A DNA stretch of 6,989 nt from Microbacterium sp. GTDB lineage: Bacteria; Actinomycetota; Actinomycetes; Actinomycetales; Microbacteriaceae. The DNA lies in contig JAITUD010000422.1 in NCBI GenBank assembly GCA_031286555.1, forward strand, positions 1-6,989, written 5' to 3'. Shown one piece after another: positions 1 to 5,877 of this stretch. The notes under the pieces were generated by a model that saw nothing but the letters and a program-made list of their open reading frames with translations, did no database searches and was not told the DNA's origin. The position numbers and the translations under genes were made by a program. Every line of letters starts with the position of its first letter. Position 1 is the stretch's first letter.

Positions 1-114
1 GTCGCCGGCATGGACTTCGGCGGGGGAGCGGCGATGTCGATCTTCGTCCTCGCCATCACGATCGCGCTGAGCTGGTTCTACGTGCGCAGCCTCATCAAGG
101 AGGAGACCCAGTGA
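1..114 (+). CDS. Carbohydrate ABC transporter permease, MalF-like, 3' end only (partial)
   Basis: The frame is open from the first base and ends at TGA 112-114, leaving 37 visible codons. The peptide begins VAGMDFGGGAAMSIFV, continues as one hydrophobic membrane segment (about residues 10-28 of the visible part) and ends with a short charged cytoplasmic tail, SLIKEETQ. A final transmembrane helix followed by a short basic/acidic tail is how MalF-type CUT1 inner-membrane permeases end. The identity rests mainly on the next gene, which is a clear MalG-like partner and overlaps it by four bases (GTGA), as is normal for the paired permeases of sugar importers. The EAA loop and the N-terminal part lie outside the window, so family assignment comes from context plus the C-terminal pattern. 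The substrate cannot be stated. Confidence 0.75.
   Translation, partial: VAGMDFGGGAAMSIFVLAITIALSWFYVRSLIKEETQ
97..105 (+). promoter_or_regulatory. Shine-Dalgarno that fixes the GTG start at 111
   Basis: AAGGAGGAG lies inside the last codons of the upstream permease. Its GGAGG core (99-103) sits 7 bases before GTG 111. It supports a GTG start overlapping the upstream stop, rather than a later internal ATG, and implies translational coupling of the two permeases. Confidence 0.75.
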
Positions 115-1037
115 CCACCGCAGCAGACACGGCCGTCGTGGCCGAACGACTCGAGAGCGCCTACCCGTCGCGCGACGCCGGTCCCGCCGACCGCGTTCCG
201 CGCAAGCGCCGCCGATTCAAGGCATCCACCTGGCTGCTCAGCATCCTGGCTCTGGTGCTCGCGATCGCCTGGGCGTTCCCGGTGTACTGGATGGTCAACT
301 CGTCCATGCTCTCGGCGGCCACACTCGAGTCGCGGACGCCGACGTTCTTCCCGATCGGCGGAACGTTCAACAACTTCAAGAACGTGCTCACCCCGGCGTT
401 CTTCTCGGCGCTCGGCGTGAGCGTGGCGGTCACGCTGCTCTCGGTCGCCGTGTGCCTGGTGTTCGCGTTCCTGGCATCCGTCGCGATCAGCCGGTTCAAG
501 TTCAAGGGGCGGGTCACGTTCATCGTGACCATCCTGCTGATCCAGATGCTGCCCGCCGAGGGCCTGTTCATCGCGCAGTACAAGATGATGTCCAGCCTCG
601 GTCTGCTCAGCAACGTGCTGGGACTGAGCATCCTGTACGTCGCGGCTGTCGTGCCGTTCACGATCTGGATGCTGCGCGGGTTCGTCGCCGGCGTGCCGGC
701 GGAGCTCGAGGAGGCGGCGATGATCGACGGCCTCAGCCGCAGCCAGGCGTTCCTGCGCATCACCTTCCCGCTGCTCGCCCCCGGTCTGGTGGCCACCGGT
801 GTGTTCGCGTTCCTGCAGTGCTGGAACGAGTTCACGGTCGCGCTGGTGATCATGGAGAACAACCGCACCCTGCCGCTCTGGCTGCGCGGATTCGTGCAGC
901 AGAGCTCGACGCAGGCGATCAACTGGGGTCAGGTGATGGCGGCGTCCGCCATCGTCGCGATCCCCGTGATCATCTTCTTCGTCATCGTGCAGGGCCGCAT
1001 GACCAGCGGTCTGGTGGCGGGTGCCGTCAAGGGCTGA
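111..1037 (+). CDS. Carbohydrate ABC transporter permease, MalG-like (CUT1 family)
   Basis: This 308-residue inner-membrane protein is the second permease of a sugar ABC importer and would form the translocation channel with the MalF-like partner encoded just upstream. A hydrophilic, basic N-terminus (RKRRR at about 31-35) precedes the first membrane helix (about 41-62, ending in PVYWMVNSSM, the usual MalG entry). Further helices lie near 100-125, 134-155, 168-188, 222-245 and 275-295. The cytoplasmic EAA loop that docks on the ATPase is clear at 198-219: ELEEAAMIDGLSRSQAFLRI, with Glu201-Ala-Ala and Gly207 conserved. The C-terminus, GRMTSGLVAGAVKG, is the typical CUT1 MalG ending. Length is slightly above the usual 275-300 because of the N-terminal extension. 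The GTG start overlaps the upstream stop by GTGA and has a strong ribosome binding site 7 bases upstream. No ATPase follows, which is common because many actinobacterial CUT1 systems share one MsiK-type ATPase encoded elsewhere. The sugar is not identifiable from this gene alone. Confidence 0.93.
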   Translation: MTTAADTAVVAERLESAYPSRDAGPADRVPRKRRRFKASTWLLSILALVLAIAWAFPVYWMVNSSMLSAATLESRTPTFFPIGGTFNNFKNVLTPAFFSALGVSVAVTLLSVAVCLVFAFLASVAISRFKFKGRVTFIVTILLIQMLPAEGLFIAQYKMMSSLGLLSNVLGLSILYVAAVVPFTIWMLRGFVAGVPAELEEAAMIDGLSRSQAFLRITFPLLAPGLVATGVFAFLQCWNEFTVALVIMENNRTLPLWLRGFVQQSSTQAINWGQVMAASAIVAIPVIIFFVIVQGRMTSGLVAGAVKG

Positions 1038-1057
1038 GCCCCCGATCCGACGCCTCT

Positions 1058-1094
1058 GAGGACCGTCCGTGCGCCATGCGCACGGACGGTCCTC
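1058..1094 (+). terminator. Hairpin terminator of the sugar-permease operon
   Basis: A perfect inverted repeat begins 20 bases after the stop codon of the MalG-like gene: GAGGACCGTCCGTGCGC (1058-1074), loop CAT, and the exact complement (1078-1094). The 17-bp GC-rich stem is very stable. No clear U-tract follows (GTCGTGTTCG), which is common for terminators in high-GC actinobacteria. It separates the two transporter operons. Confidence 0.85.
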
Positions 1095-1156
1095 GTCGTG
1101 TTCGGGCGCGTCGTGATGCCGAGTCCGAAACGTTATCCAAAACCCCGGCGCGGCCC

Positions 1157-1186
1157 TTGTTCCCACCCGAGAGGGTTTGTTAGGTT
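1157..1186 (+). promoter_or_regulatory. Candidate promoter of the five-gene Dpp/Opp-type operon
   Basis: TTGTTC (1157-1162) and TAGGTT (1181-1186) are separated by 18 bases and fit a loose sigma-70-type -35/-10 pair, with the TAnnnT -10 common in actinobacteria. Transcription would begin near 1193, giving a leader of roughly 75-80 bases. The -10 lies inside the left arm of the inverted repeat at 1173-1203, an arrangement that suggests repression. Visual prediction only. The stretch between the terminator and this site (1095-1156) holds no gene that I can support. Confidence 0.45.
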
Positions 1187-1203
1187 GCTGTCCTAACAAA
1201 CCC
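1173..1203 (+). promoter_or_regulatory. Probable operator: perfect 12-bp inverted repeat, ROK-like half-sites
   Basis: The arms GGGTTTGTTAGG (1173-1184) and CCTAACAAACCC (1192-1203) are exact complements around a 7-base spacer (TTGCTGT). Outer arms CCCGA (1166-1170) and TCGGG (1206-1210) extend the symmetry after a 2-base interruption. It is A/T-richer than its surroundings, lies about 70 bases before the binding-protein gene, and covers a candidate -10 box. The core GTTAGG-N7-CCTAAC has the same half-sites and spacing that I recall for ROK-family repressors of sugar utilisation in Streptomyces (CsnR-type); this is from memory. No regulator gene is in the window. A role as an RNA hairpin is less likely because no U-tract follows and the predicted transcript start lies within the repeat. 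Confidence 0.65.
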
Positions 1204-1270
1204 ATTCGGGATTGCCCTCCATGACGGAGGCCACCCCCTCCTGCAAAGCAGCACCGAGAGGAAAAAGAGA

Positions 1271-2962
1271 ATGAGTCGCAAAGTCGCGCGCAGCGTCGCG
1301 ATGACCGGAATCGCGGGGGCAACCGTCCTCGCACTCGCCCTGACCGGCTGCTCGCCGAGCAGCAACTCGGGGGACAAGTCGGGCGCCGACGCCGTCCTTC
1401 GTGTGCAGGCCGGCACCCAGCCGCCCGTCGTGGCGAACTTCAACCCGTTCGCCCCGACCGTGCTCAGCGGCACCAACGGCCCGATCTACGAACCGCTGTT
1501 CTTCTTCAACAAGACCGCCGACGACAAGCCCACGGGCATGCTCGGCGACTCGTTCGAGTACAACGAGGACGGCACGGCGATCACCGTCAAGCTCAAGTCC
1601 GGCCTGAAGTGGTCCGATGGCGAGCCGCTGACCGCCAAGGACGTCGTCTTCACGTTCAAGTACGCCGCGAACAACCCCGAGGCCAACGGTCTGGTGTCGG
1701 CCGAGGCGCCGGACGACAGCACCGTCGTGCTGACCTACAACACGCCGCAGTACACCACCGAGTTCGCCCGCATGGGCTCGACGCTGATCCTGCCGGAGCA
1801 CATCTGGAAGGACGTCACCGACTTCGCCGCCTTCGCGAACGAGGAGCCCGTGGCCTCCGGCCCCTACGTGGTCGACAAGGTCTCGAAGGAGTCCTACACG
1901 CTCAAGGCGAACCCGAACTTCCGCGACGCGGACAAGCTCGGCGTCAAGAAGGTGCAGTACATCACCATCGACAACAACCAGACCGCGCAGGACCTGCTCA
2001 CCGCGGGCAAGCTGGACTGGACCGGAATGTTCATCCCGAACCCGGACAGCGTCACCAAGAACGGCATCATCTCCTGGATCAACACCCCCCAGGACCCGAC
2101 GGTGCTCTACACCTGCTCGAACGCCGACCTGGGCTGCACCGGTCCGCAGACCGACGTCGCCGTCCGCCAGGCGCTGAACGTCGCCATCGACCGCGGCACC
2201 ATCGACGAGAAGGCGTTCGTCGGCATGACCGGCAAGATCTCGCCGACGTTCGCGCTGCTCCCGCGTGACGAGAAGTGGGTCGCCGACCCCGCCAACGAGG
2301 TCAGCCCTCAGGACCCCGACGCCGCCAAGGCGGGCGAGATCCTCGAGGCCGCTGGATACACCAAGGGCGGCGACGGCATCTACGAGAAGGACGGCAAGAA
2401 GCTCGAGCTCAACCTGATCTCGGTCGACGGCTGGACCGACTACAACGACGCCGCGAAGCTGATCCAGGAGCAGGCCGCCAAGGCCGGCATCAAGGTCACC
2501 GCGTCGACCGTGCAGTGGGACGCGTTCTCGGACGCACGCCAGACCGGCAACTACCAGCTGATCATGGGCGGCGTCGTGGGCACCTCGGTGGCCGACCCGT
2601 TCCAGATCTACCGTGACTGGTTCGGCGGCACGCAGGTCGCCTCGACCGCGAAGGTGGGCGAGGAGATCCCGCCCGGGCGCTGGAACTTCAGCCGCTACAA
2701 CAACCCGAAGGTCGACGCGGCGATCCAGGAGGCCATCGGCACCAACGACGAGGCCAAGCGCAAGGAGATCTACGCGACGATCCAGACCGAGATCGTCCGT
2801 GACCTGCCCTACATCCCGATCGTGATCAACGCCACGCAGACCTTCTACAACTCGAAGGACTACACCGGCTGGCCGACCGAGGACGACCTGTACTCGTTCC
2901 CGCCGTCCTGGGGAGCCGTCTCGTCGGGCTACATCCTGCAGCACCTGCAGCCCAAGAAGTGA
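1271..2962 (+). CDS. ABC transporter substrate-binding lipoprotein, family 5 (SBP_bac_5, DppA/OppA-type)
   Basis: This 563-residue secreted lipoprotein captures the ligand outside the membrane and delivers it to the permeases encoded next. It opens with a lipoprotein signal: basic n-region (Arg3, Lys4, Arg7), hydrophobic core, and lipobox Leu24-Thr-Gly-Cys27, giving a mature form of 537 residues tethered by Cys27. A Ser/Gly-rich linker follows (SPSSNSGDKSG). The family 5 N-terminal signature is at about 57-79 (FNPF...GTNGPIYEPLFFFN), followed by LKSGLKWSDGEPLTAKDVVFTF, the classic family 5 block. Later landmarks are VRQALNVAIDR and a C-terminal RWNFSRYNNPKVDAAIQEA (470 onward). Cys282 and Cys289 (CSNADLGC) could form a disulfide in the mature protein. 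The length is typical. The start is supported by a purine-rich ribosome binding site (GAGAGG at 1256-1261) and by the charged n-region. The GTNGPIYEPLFFFN pattern and the operon partners fit the oligosaccharide-binding branch better than the peptide branch, but that is inference. Confidence 0.92.
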   Translation: MSRKVARSVAMTGIAGATVLALALTGCSPSSNSGDKSGADAVLRVQAGTQPPVVANFNPFAPTVLSGTNGPIYEPLFFFNKTADDKPTGMLGDSFEYNEDGTAITVKLKSGLKWSDGEPLTAKDVVFTFKYAANNPEANGLVSAEAPDDSTVVLTYNTPQYTTEFARMGSTLILPEHIWKDVTDFAAFANEEPVASGPYVVDKVSKESYTLKANPNFRDADKLGVKKVQYITIDNNQTAQDLLTAGKLDWTGMFIPNPDSVTKNGIISWINTPQDPTVLYTCSNADLGCTGPQTDVAVRQALNVAIDRGTIDEKAFVGMTGKISPTFALLPRDEKWVADPANEVSPQDPDAAKAGEILEAAGYTKGGDGIYEKDGKKLELNLISVDGWTDYNDAAKLIQEQAAKAGIKVTASTVQWDAFSDARQTGNYQLIMGGVVGTSVADPFQIYRDWFGGTQVASTAKVGEEIPPGRWNFSRYNNPKVDAAIQEAIGTNDEAKRKEIYATIQTEIVRDLPYIPIVINATQTFYNSKDYTGWPTEDDLYSFPPSWGAVSSGYILQHLQPKK

Positions 2963-3006
2963 TCGCTGAGTGAGTCCGTGGAAGCAGGAAGTCTGAAGGT
3001 ATCGGA

Positions 3007-4002
3007 ATGAAGTTCTATCTGAGAAGGATCGGGTTCTACGCGGTGACGCTGTGGGCCGCGATCTCCCTCAACTTCCTGCTTCCGCGGCTGATGCCCGGCA
3101 ACCCCGCCGACATCATGATCGCCAAGATGCAGCGGGCAGGGCAGGACGTGTCGGAGGACACGATCCGCAACATCAAGCAGCTCCTCGGCGGTGACGACAC
3201 CCCCCTGTGGCAGCAGTATCTGAACTACTGGAACCAGATCCTGCACGGCGATCTGGGCGTCTCGGTGGTCGCGTACCCCGAGCCGGTCACCAGCCTGATC
3301 GGTGCGGCGCTTCCCTGGACCCTGCTCCTGGTCGGCACCGCGACGGTCATCTCGTTCATCCTCGGCGTCGGACTCGGCGCCTGGGCGGGCTGGAAGCGCG
3401 GCACCTGGGTGGACAACATCATCCCGGCGACCACGATCCTGCAGTCGATCCCGTACTTCTGGATGGCGCTCATCCTGGTGTCCGTGTTCGCGGTCGGGCT
3501 CGGATGGTTCCCCATCTTCGGCGGCTACGACGTCTTCACCTACCCGGACGGGCCCGAGTGGTCGTGGGCGTTCATCCAGGACGCCCTGGCGCACGCCATC
3601 CTCCCGGCGATCACGATCGTGGTCAGCTCGGTCGGCGGCTGGCTGTTCGGCATGCGCAACATGATGGTCTCCACGCTGTCCGAGGACTACATCGTGACGG
3701 CAGAGGCCAAGGGCCTTCGTCCGCGCCGCATCATGGGCATGTACGCGGCCCGCAACGCCGCCATCCCGTCGATCGCCGGATTCTCGATCACGCTGGGATT
3801 CGTCGTGGCCGGTTCGATCGTGATGGAGCAGGTGTTCACCTATCCCGGCGTCGGCCGCCTGATGTTCCAGGCCGTGATCTCGAAGGACTACGCGCTCATG
3901 CAGGGCGTGTTCCTGGTGATCACGATCGCCGTGCTCGCCGCCAACTTCTTCATGGATCTGATCTACGGATTCGTCGACCCGAGGGCCCGCCAGAATGTCT
4001 GA
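3007..4002 (+). CDS. ABC transporter permease, DppB/OppB-type
   Basis: This 331-residue inner-membrane protein is one half of the channel of the family 5 importer. It begins MKFYLRRIGFYAVTLWAAISLNFLLPRLMPGNPAD, the usual DppB opening with a first helix at about 8-28 and a short PGNPA motif. A periplasmic segment carrying GDLGVSV (81-87) follows, then helices near 100-128, 140-165, 195-215, 253-273 and 298-320. The EAA-type loop that contacts the ATPases is at 226-245 (EDYIVTAEAKGLRPRRIMGM). VFTYPGVGRL (276-285) and the C-terminal DPRAR (324-328) are further DppB-family hallmarks. Length is normal. It starts 44 bases after the binding-protein stop with a Shine-Dalgarno (GAAGG, 2995-2999) 7 bases before ATG, and overlaps the next permease by 8 bases. 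The 44-base gap shows no obvious hairpin. Transport class is certain, substrate is not. Confidence 0.93.
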   Translation: MKFYLRRIGFYAVTLWAAISLNFLLPRLMPGNPADIMIAKMQRAGQDVSEDTIRNIKQLLGGDDTPLWQQYLNYWNQILHGDLGVSVVAYPEPVTSLIGAALPWTLLLVGTATVISFILGVGLGAWAGWKRGTWVDNIIPATTILQSIPYFWMALILVSVFAVGLGWFPIFGGYDVFTYPDGPEWSWAFIQDALAHAILPAITIVVSSVGGWLFGMRNMMVSTLSEDYIVTAEAKGLRPRRIMGMYAARNAAIPSIAGFSITLGFVVAGSIVMEQVFTYPGVGRLMFQAVISKDYALMQGVFLVITIAVLAANFFMDLIYGFVDPRARQNV

Positions 4003-5011
4003 CACCGAACTGAGCCGAGAAGTCGAGGATGCCGCGCTGCCGATCGGCGTCGTCGACCCCGTGACCGTCGAGCAGCCCAGCACCATCGCCCTGGCGACCA
4101 GGCCGAAGGGCAAGCCGCGTGGTGGATTCCGCGCGATGATGCCCACCATGACGCCGAAGCTGATGGTCGGCCTCATCCTGGTCGCCTTCATCCTGCTGCT
4201 GGCGATCTTCGGTCCCATGCTCGTGCAGGACCCGACCGACTCCGGCAATCCGGCCCTGCAGCCGCCGTCCTCGGAGCACTGGCTGGGCACGACCAAGCTC
4301 GGCTACGACGTGGTCGCCCAGCTCGCCTACGGCGCCCGAGGCTCGCTCCAGGTCGGCCTCATCGCCGCGGGCATCGCCATCATCCTGTCGCTGGTCTTCG
4401 GCGTCCTGGCCGGCTACCTGGCCGGCTGGGGCGAGGACGTGCTCGCGCTGATGACCAACATCATGCTCGTCATCCCCGGCCTGCCGCTGGTGATGGTGAT
4501 CGCCGCATTCGCGACGAACCGCAGCTGGCTGCTGGTGGCGATCGTGCTCGGCATCACCTCCTGGGCGGGCGCGGCGTACGTGCTGCGCCTGCAGACCCGC
4601 TCGCTGCGCACCCGCGACTACGTCTCCGCCGCGCGTGTGGCGGGTGAGAAGCCGTTCCGCATCATCCTGGTCGAGATCATGCCGAACCTGCTGCCGCTGC
4701 TGACCGCGCAGTTCCTGTTCGCGATCATCTTCGCGATCCTCGGAGAGGCGGGCCTGGCCTACCTTGGTCTCGGACCGACGGACGGCATCACCTGGGGCAC
4801 CATGCTCAACCAGGCGCAGTCCGGGCAGGCGCTCGGACAGGGTGCATGGTGGTGGTTCGTGCCCCCGGGCCTGCTGATCGCGATGCTGGGCTGCGGCCTC
4901 GCCCTGATCAACTTCGCGATCGACGAGATCATCAACCCGAAGCTGCGCAGCGCCCCCGCGGCCGCCCGCAGCGTGCGCAAGGCCGCCAAGACGAAGGGGG
5001 TCACGGCATGA
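3995..5011 (+). CDS. ABC transporter permease, DppC/OppC-type, oligosaccharide-branch features
   Basis: This 338-residue inner-membrane protein pairs with the DppB-type permease. A hydrophilic N-terminal tail of about 55 residues precedes helix 1 (56-76); the tail is longer than in many homologues, but the start is supported by GAGGG at 3981-3985 and the 8-base overlap with the upstream gene. Residues 95-118 (HWLGTTKLGYDVVAQLAYGARGSL) match the conserved DppC block usually written LGTDxLGRD. The GTT...G.DV version is what I associate with the sugar-importing branch. The EAA loop is at 208-227 (DYVSAARVAGEKPFRIILVE). The segments AWWWFVPPGLL (284-294) and NFAIDEIINPKLR (306-318) also look more like the oligosaccharide branch than like peptide DppC, which generally ends in a GDxLRDxLDPR pattern. 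A basic tail (RKAAKTK) ends the protein. The stop overlaps the next start by ATGA. Confidence 0.92.
   Translation: MSDTELSREVEDAALPIGVVDPVTVEQPSTIALATRPKGKPRGGFRAMMPTMTPKLMVGLILVAFILLLAIFGPMLVQDPTDSGNPALQPPSSEHWLGTTKLGYDVVAQLAYGARGSLQVGLIAAGIAIILSLVFGVLAGYLAGWGEDVLALMTNIMLVIPGLPLVMVIAAFATNRSWLLVAIVLGITSWAGAAYVLRLQTRSLRTRDYVSAARVAGEKPFRIILVEIMPNLLPLLTAQFLFAIIFAILGEAGLAYLGLGPTDGITWGTMLNQAQSGQALGQGAWWWFVPPGLLIAMLGCGLALINFAIDEIINPKLRSAPAAARSVRKAAKTKGVTA
4994..5000 (+). promoter_or_regulatory. Shine-Dalgarno that fixes the ATPase start at 5008
   Basis: AAGGGGG ends 7 bases before ATG 5008. The reading frame is open upstream to an ATG at 4846, but the extra 54 codons would lie over the permease C-terminus and give a proline/arginine-rich sequence with no ABC character. 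This site and the ATGA overlap place the true start at 5008. Confidence 0.75.
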
Positions 5012-5877
5012 CCGAGGTCCAGCCCGAGGCCGTTCTGACGGCCCGGAACATCTCGATCGAGTACGAGGTCGATCCTCCGGTCAAGGCCGTGCGCGATGTG
5101 TCGCTCACCCTGCACCGCGGCGAGATCCTGGGGCTGGCCGGCGAGTCCGGCTGCGGCAAGCCCACGCTGGCCTACGGCCTGACCCGGCTGCTCAAGGCTC
5201 CCGCGCTGATGACCGAGGGCGAGATCGTGTTCCACGATCGCGCCGGCACCGACATCGACGTGGTGGCGCTCGCGGCCGACGGGCTGCGCGCCTTCCGCTG
5301 GGACAAGGTGTCGATGGTGTTCCAGGGGGCGATGAACTCGCTCAACCCGGTGATCAGCGTGAAGTCGCAGATCTTCGACATCTTCGACACGCATCGCCCA
5401 GGCATGTCCAAGGCGGCCAAGAAGGAGCGCGCTGAAGAGCTGCTCACTCTCGTGGGCGTCGATCCGAAGCGCCTCACGAGCTTCCCGCACGAGCTGTCCG
5501 GCGGCATGCGTCAGCGCATGATGATCGCCATGGCGCTCGCCCTCGATCCGCAGGTCATGATCATGGACGAGCCCACGACGGCGCTGGATGTGGTCGTGCA
5601 GCGCGGCATCATCCGCGAGATCATGCGGCTGCGCGAGAAGCTCGGCTTCGCGGTGATCTTCATCACGCACGACCTGCCGATGCTGATCGAGATCAGCGAC
5701 CGCATCGCCGTGATGCTGCAGGGGCAGATCGTCGAGCTGGGCACCGCGGAGGAGATCTACCGCACCCCTCAGCACGACTACACCAAGAGGCTGCTGTCCA
5801 GCTTCCCCAGCCTGCGCGGTGAGCGCGGCGACTTCGTGCGCACCGGCAGCCGGCCGAGTCAGGAGCAGGTCCGATGA
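5008..5877 (+). CDS. ABC transporter ATP-binding protein, DppD/OppD-type, with altered Walker A
   Basis: This 289-residue cytoplasmic ATPase, starting at the ATGA overlap, would form a heterodimer with the next gene product to drive the importer. Visible motifs in order are Walker A at 45-53 (GESGCGKPT), Q-loop Gln106 (MVFQGAMNSLNP), signature LSGGMRQRM from 163, Walker B ending Asp187-Glu188 (VMIMDEPTTALD) and H-loop His221 (ITHDLPM). The family-specific C-terminus, HDYTKRLLSSFPSLRGER, is present but shorter than in typical DppD proteins of about 320-330 residues. The oddity is Pro52, encoded by CCC 5161-5163, where the consensus has Ser or Thr whose hydroxyl binds Mg2+ in the ATP site. TCC (Ser) differs from it by one base. 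Everything else in the protein looks intact, so this is not an obvious pseudogene. LSGGM in place of LSGGQ is, to my knowledge, common in this subfamily. Confidence 0.93.
   Translation: MTEVQPEAVLTARNISIEYEVDPPVKAVRDVSLTLHRGEILGLAGESGCGKPTLAYGLTRLLKAPALMTEGEIVFHDRAGTDIDVVALAADGLRAFRWDKVSMVFQGAMNSLNPVISVKSQIFDIFDTHRPGMSKAAKKERAEELLTLVGVDPKRLTSFPHELSGGMRQRMMIAMALALDPQVMIMDEPTTALDVVVQRGIIREIMRLREKLGFAVIFITHDLPMLIEISDRIAVMLQGQIVELGTAEEIYRTPQHDYTKRLLSSFPSLRGERGDFVRTGSRPSQEQVR

Noticed and set aside
1166..1210. Palindrome read as a transcription terminator or attenuator
   Set aside because: It lacks a following U-tract, is less GC-rich than the true terminator at 1058-1094, and overlaps promoter-like elements. 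An operator role fits better.
78..1334. 418-codon open frame on the minus strand
   Set aside because: It runs through the MalG-like gene, the terminator hairpin and the operator of the next operon. Its product is Arg/Glu/His-rich low-complexity sequence.
1193..2944. 583-codon open frame on the minus strand
   Set aside because: It is the antisense shadow of the binding-protein gene. Its product is rich in Arg/Val/Asp/Gly repeats without any domain pattern, as expected opposite GC-biased codons.
2929..4296. 455-codon open frame on the minus strand
   Set aside because: It lies opposite both permease genes, crosses their junction, and gives a low-complexity His/Arg/Asp-rich product with no recognisable motif.
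4846..5007. Longer N-terminus for the DppD-type ATPase from ATG 4846
   Set aside because: The 54 extra codons overlap the upstream permease and translate to proline/arginine-rich sequence foreign to ABC ATPases. ATG 5008 has a good ribosome binding site and ATGA coupling.
4759..5775. 338-codon open frame on the minus strand
   Set aside because: It is opposite the permease-ATPase junction, with no domain pattern and no sensible promoter.
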